This document shows, one piece after another, positions 14,492 to 17,290 of a stretch of DNA of 17,290 nucleotides. The translations under genes were made by a program, and so were the position numbers. The notes beneath the pieces were generated by a model. The model had not been told where the DNA came from and did not search any database. It was given only the letters and a program-made list of their open reading frames with translations. The DNA is taken from the NCBI GenBank assembly GCA_023386495.1, contig JAEWJS010000141.1:1-17290 (forward strand), written 5' to 3'. Each line of letters starts with the position of its first letter. Position 1 is the first letter of the stretch. Origin of the DNA: Bacillota bacterium (GTDB taxonomy: Bacteria > Bacillota > Bacilli > Paenibacillales > Paenibacillaceae).

Positions 14492-14845
14492 TTATTGCGG
14501 CAGCCTGCCCGCGGTTTGGAGCGCTTGCTGCACCCGCATGACACCTTGGGACAAGGCATGACCGCCGCCCACCGCCGCCGCAACGGCTACCGTCTCCATG
14601 ATCTCCTCGTGCGACGCCCCTTTTTGCAGCGCTTCCCGGACGTGGTAGTACGTGCATACTTCATTATTGGCGAAGAGCCCCATGCCGAGCGCGATTAACT
14701 GCTTCGTCCGCGCATCGAGCGCCCCTTCCTTGAAGCACTCCCCTGTAAAAGCATGATACGACTCCGCAACCTGCGGCATGCTGTCGATCAGATGCCCCAA
14801 TTCATTCTTATATGCTCTTACCTGCTGTTCCATCGGTTCGTTCAT
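14492..14845 (-). CDS. Carboxymuconolactone decarboxylase family protein (AhpD-like fold)
   Basis: The 117-aa product fits the CMD/AhpD-like family: DARTKQLIALGMGLFANNEV, C64-T-Y-Y-H68, then HEEIMETVAVAAAVGGG. Classical AhpD peroxidase proteins have a CxxC with the second Cys four residues before the His. Here only that second Cys (C64) and H68 remain, with Asn where the first Cys would be, so a disulfide-based peroxidase cycle is unlikely. A decarboxylase, hydrolase or purely structural role remains possible. ATG 14845 has GGAGG 6 nt upstream; the frame continuing to 14911 is a shadow. It lies 78 bp downstream of the zinc-ribbon gene. Confidence 0.85.
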   Translation of the reverse strand: MNEPMEQQVRAYKNELGHLIDSMPQVAESYHAFTGECFKEGALDARTKQLIALGMGLFANNEVCTYYHVREALQKGASHEEIMETVAVAAAVGGGHALSQGVMRVQQALQTAGRLPQ

Positions 14846-14923
14846 GTCGCGCCTCCGGCCTCCTTGGCATAGTCGTACTGACAGCCATAAAGTTCCCCGC
14901 AAGCGGATCAATTAACCAGCTGA

Positions 14924-15106
14924 TTAGACGGCATCGATTCGGGATTGCGGCGCGTTGGCGCACTTCTTGCACACCTTGATCGCGCCGCCGTCCGCTTTGG
15001 TCCGCTGGTACAGCAGCTTGATGCGCGTACTGCTGCAGATCGGGCACGTGCCTCTGCCTCGCGACGGCAGGTTGTAGAGGGACCTGCCTCTCTTCGTCTT
15101 CGCCAT
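14924..15106 (-). CDS. Small zinc-ribbon-like protein
   Basis: The 60-aa product is basic at its N-terminus (MAKTKRGRSLYN) and has two CxxC knuckles, C21-P-I-C24 and C46-K-K-C49, separated by 21 residues. This is the geometry of a zinc ribbon. Ribosomal or nucleic-acid-associated small proteins often look like this, but I cannot assign a named family. ATG 15106 is preceded by GGGGAG at an 11-nt spacing, slightly long. Two overlapping frames in this region are shadows, since only this one keeps the paired CxxC motifs. Confidence 0.75.
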   Translation of the reverse strand: MAKTKRGRSLYNLPSRGRGTCPICSSTRIKLLYQRTKADGGAIKVCKKCANAPQSRIDAV

Positions 15107-15136
15107 GGGATCATCGACTCCCCGCTAATGGTGGAT

Positions 15137-15156
15137 TGGTGAATGTCACCATTGTA
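15137..15156 (-). promoter_or_regulatory. Candidate -10 and palindrome upstream of the zinc-ribbon gene
   Basis: On the minus strand TACAAT (complement of 15151-15156) is a 5/6 match to a -10. It is directly followed by TGGTGA-CAT-TCACCA, a 6-bp-arm inverted repeat (15137-15151) at the expected start of transcription, an arrangement typical of repressor sites. No good -35 is seen. Confidence 0.35.
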
Positions 15157-15262
15157 CGGGGCGGACAAGCGCGGCAGATAGAGCAAGAATGACTATACCC
15201 GAAGTCCCCCGAGAACTACTCACGTTGAACCAAAGTGTCGGCAGATAGCGACATGTTGCTGG

Positions 15263-15508
15263 ATTAGCGAAGCGATGGCGCTGTTAAGGAACGTGTATGC
15301 GCTATTATGGGAGCCTATCGCTCATTCTAATCCAATAATGTATAGAATTCGCTAAATAACGCATGACGGTTCGCTAATTAGCGATCTCAGGCCATATCGG
15401 GCATCAATGAGGAGCGAAGCCCCAGAATTAGCGCATGGATATACGTTAACAGCGCACATCCTTCGCTATTGCATGTGAGTCGTCGGCAAGCATACGCTCT
15501 CGTCATGA
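15263..15508. repeat. Dispersed structured repeat, copy 2 (MITE-like)
   Basis: This is the partner of the repeat at 409-655, in the same orientation and nearly the same length. By eye about two-thirds to three-quarters of positions agree, with the best blocks at both ends and in the GGCCATAT and ACGTTAACAGCG parts. The terminal inverted motif is kept (ATTAGCGAAGC at the left, CTTCGCTA near 15462-15469), but the central palindrome is degraded. The left flank 15157-15262 shows no gene or motif I can name. Confidence 0.75.
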
Positions 15509-15632
15509 TTCGACGGTCCACCTCTCGACTTACAGCACTCCTTGGGTACAGAAGGCAGATGCTATTACCCGAATCCGAACAGCACGCCGAGTGTGGCCGG
15601 CAACAATCCGCCGCAGCGGGCAATAATCCAAG
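15509..15632. other. Intergenic stretch downstream of proS
   Basis: Between the repeat and the proS stop I see no credible gene, terminator with a T-tract, or RNA gene. Short open frames here lack ribosome-binding sites. Confidence 0.5.
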
Positions 15633-16937
15633 CTAGGCATGGAAACGCAACTGCTCGACTAGCGCCAGCACGCGCGAATAAGCCTCCTCGATCCCGATCG
15701 CCTCATTCACGCTGCCGCTCCGCTCCTTGTATTCGACCATTCCATCGCACGCCGTCTTCCCGACCACGATCCGGACCGGGATGCCGATCAAGTCGGCGTC
15801 CTTGAACTTCACGCCCGGACGTTCCTCGCGGTCGTCCAACAGCACCTGGATGCCTGCCGCAGTCAGCCGTTGGTAGAGCGCTTCTGCGGTTGCCGCCATC
15901 GCCTCATCCTGCATCGAGATCGGAATCAGATGTACGTGGAACGGCGCGATGGCAGGCGGCCAACGCAGGCCAGCATCATCATGATGCTGTTCGGCAGCGG
16001 CCGACAGCATGCGGGAGACGCCGATACCGTAACAGCCCATCACGATCGGCTGCTCGACACCCGACGAATCGAGGAACGCCGCTTGCAGCGCCTTGCTGTA
16101 TTTCGTACCCAGCTTGAACACATGCCCTAACTCGATCCCCTTGCTATATTGCAGGCGCCCTTCCGCGCAGCGCGGACATGACTCCCCCTCCAGCGTACCG
16201 CTGCCGCTATGGACGAGCGTCTGCTCCGCGATCTCCAGGTTCGCGGCGTACCGACAGTGCGTGCAGGATACGATCGTGTCCTCGCCGATGTCGGCGAGCG
16301 CCATGAACTCATGCGTCTCGCCGTCCCCGCCGATCGAGCCGGAATCCGCCTCGACTGCACGGAAGTTCATGCCTGCCCTGCTCATGATCCGCTCGTATGC
16401 CTCATACATCGTGCGATATGTCCGGTCGAGCCCCTCCCAGTCCGCATCGAACGAATACGCATCCTTCATGAGGAATTCCCTGCCGCGCAGCAGTCCGAAG
16501 CGCGGACGGCGCTCGTCGCGGAACTTCGTCTGAATCTGGAACAACGTGAACGGCAGCTTCCGATAGGAGTTGATCTCCTGCTTCACGAGCGACGTGATCA
16601 CCTCTTCGTGCGTAGGCCCCAACGCGAATTCGCGACCGTGACGATCGTGCAAACGTATAAGCTCGGGACCGTAGACCTCGTATCGGCCCGATGCCTGCCA
16701 CAGCTCAGCCGGCTGCATCGCCGGCATGAGCAGTTCCTGCGCGCCTGCCCGTTCCATCTCCTCGCGTACGATCCTCTCCAGCTTACGCAACACGCGCAGA
16801 CCCAGCGGCAGATACGTGTAGACGCCTGCCGCCAGTTGCCTGATATAGCCCGCCCTGAGCAGCAATTGGTGGCTCGCAGCCTCCGCGTCGGAAGATGCCT
16901 CTCTTAATGTCGGTGCCATGAATGTACGTTGTCTCAT
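15633..16937 (-). CDS. proS: Prolyl-tRNA synthetase lacking the INS editing domain
   Basis: The 434-aa product charges tRNA-Pro in the cytoplasm. Class II motifs are intact: motif 1 around LPLGLRVLRKLERIVREEM (44-62), the TxE-type loop LGPTHEE (106-112), motif 2 FRDERRPRFGLLRGREF (139-155) and motif 3 GCYGIGVSR (301-309). The anticodon-binding domain follows to the C-terminus. Bacterial-type ProRS is normally about 565-570 aa because a ~180-residue INS domain that deacylates Ala-tRNA-Pro sits between motifs 2 and 3. Here that place holds only a short segment with C225-x-x-C228 and C254-x-x-C257, so INS is missing. It may be a second copy. ATG 16937 has AAGGAGG 10 nt upstream. No T-box leader is seen before it; a 114-bp tandem repeat lies there instead. 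Confidence 0.9.
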   Translation of the reverse strand: MRQRTFMAPTLREASSDAEAASHQLLLRAGYIRQLAAGVYTYLPLGLRVLRKLERIVREEMERAGAQELLMPAMQPAELWQASGRYEVYGPELIRLHDRHGREFALGPTHEEVITSLVKQEINSYRKLPFTLFQIQTKFRDERRPRFGLLRGREFLMKDAYSFDADWEGLDRTYRTMYEAYERIMSRAGMNFRAVEADSGSIGGDGETHEFMALADIGEDTIVSCTHCRYAANLEIAEQTLVHSGSGTLEGESCPRCAEGRLQYSKGIELGHVFKLGTKYSKALQAAFLDSSGVEQPIVMGCYGIGVSRMLSAAAEQHHDDAGLRWPPAIAPFHVHLIPISMQDEAMAATAEALYQRLTAAGIQVLLDDREERPGVKFKDADLIGIPVRIVVGKTACDGMVEYKERSGSVNEAIGIEEAYSRVLALVEQLRFHA

Positions 16938-16990
16938 ATTCGATTGCCCTCCTTAATTCGATCCATGTAATTCCATAACAGTTAGAATAA

Positions 16991-17290
16991 AGTACGGCCC
17001 GATGGGCCTCACTTTGCCGTCTGTTGCTGCTCCTCGTTGGAAAGTACGCCCTTTGGGGCCCTACTTTCGACTTCGCCCATCGATTAACTGTCGCATCTGG
17101 CAAAAGTACGGACCGATGGGCCTTACTTTGCCGTCTGTTACTGTTCCTCGTTGGAAAGTACGCCCCTTGGGGGCCTTCTTTCCACTTCGCCCATCGATTA
17201 ACTGTCGCATCTGGCAAAAGTACGGACCGATGGGCCTTACTTTGCAGACTGCTGCTGCTCCTCGTTGGAAAGTACGCCCTTTGGGGGCCT
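16991..17290. repeat. 114-bp tandem repeat array with paired hairpins, cut by window end
   Basis: Units begin at 16991, 17105 and 17219 (the third is incomplete at the window edge). Units 1 and 2 differ at about 8 of 114 positions. Each unit carries two imperfect hairpins that both start with AAAGTACG (for example 16989-17015 and 17039-17069), followed by a linker, CGCCCATCGATTAACTG. AAAGTACG occurs at 16989, 17041, 17103, 17155, 17217 and 17269, alternating 52 and 62 bp apart. The array ends about 53 bp before the proS start. The gap 16938-16990 holds the proS ribosome-binding site and no clear promoter. Confidence 0.9.

Noticed and set aside
15387..15623. Cys-rich minus-strand open frame
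   Set aside because: No ribosome-binding site, and it runs across the non-coding repeat copy 2; most likely chance.
16991..17290. CRISPR array
   Set aside because: Units are 114 bp with near-identical content throughout; there are no short repeats separated by unique spacers, and no cas genes.

Overview
The window looks like chromosomal DNA from a moderately GC-rich, spore-forming Firmicute of the Paenibacillaceae (Paenibacillus/Cohnella-like). This is inferred from strong GGAGG ribosome-binding sites, a meso-DAP-type MurE (DNPR motif), a stand-alone Bacilli-type MurG paralogue, a ComP/NarL-style two-component pair and family resemblances of the small genes. No plasmid, phage, tRNA, rRNA or CRISPR signal is visible.

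Layout. 1-345 is the 3' end of a small membrane protein gene. 346-668 carries copy 1 of a structured dispersed repeat. 669-1238 (minus) holds a VOC-family gene preceded by a 34-codon stub of an alpha/beta-hydrolase. 1331-1642 (plus) encodes a small acidic protein. 1660-6874 is one minus-strand operon, in transcription order: transglutaminase-like protein, GNAT acetyltransferase, murE, SAM methyltransferase, class C beta-lactamase-like serine hydrolase, AlkZ-related protein. Its genes are separated by 20-40 bp or overlap, and murE carries an in-frame TAG at 4535-4537. 7011-7406 (plus) is an AT-rich NTF2-like gene. Minus-strand genes follow for a small membrane protein (7457-7822), a second GNAT (7982-8572), and the murG2-DUF2203 pair (10191-8673).

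10253-13048 encodes a NarL-type response regulator and a polytopic sensor histidine kinase. Divergent from them is a two-gene plus-strand operon (13241-14448) for a membrane protein and a secreted protein, neither of which I recognise. The shared intergenic region has three phased TTCCCG boxes upstream of a promoter with a poor -35, so the divergent operon is a plausible target of this two-component system. Next come a carboxymuconolactone-decarboxylase-family gene and a 60-aa zinc-ribbon gene (minus), copy 2 of the dispersed repeat, and a prolyl-tRNA synthetase lacking the INS editing domain (15633-16937). A 114-bp tandem repeat, rich in imperfect hairpins, lies upstream of proS and runs off the window end.

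The points most worth a second look are the amber codon in murE, the two related ~245-bp repeats, the editing-less ProRS behind a tandem hairpin array with no T-box, and the two-component system with its divergent operon of unknown function.
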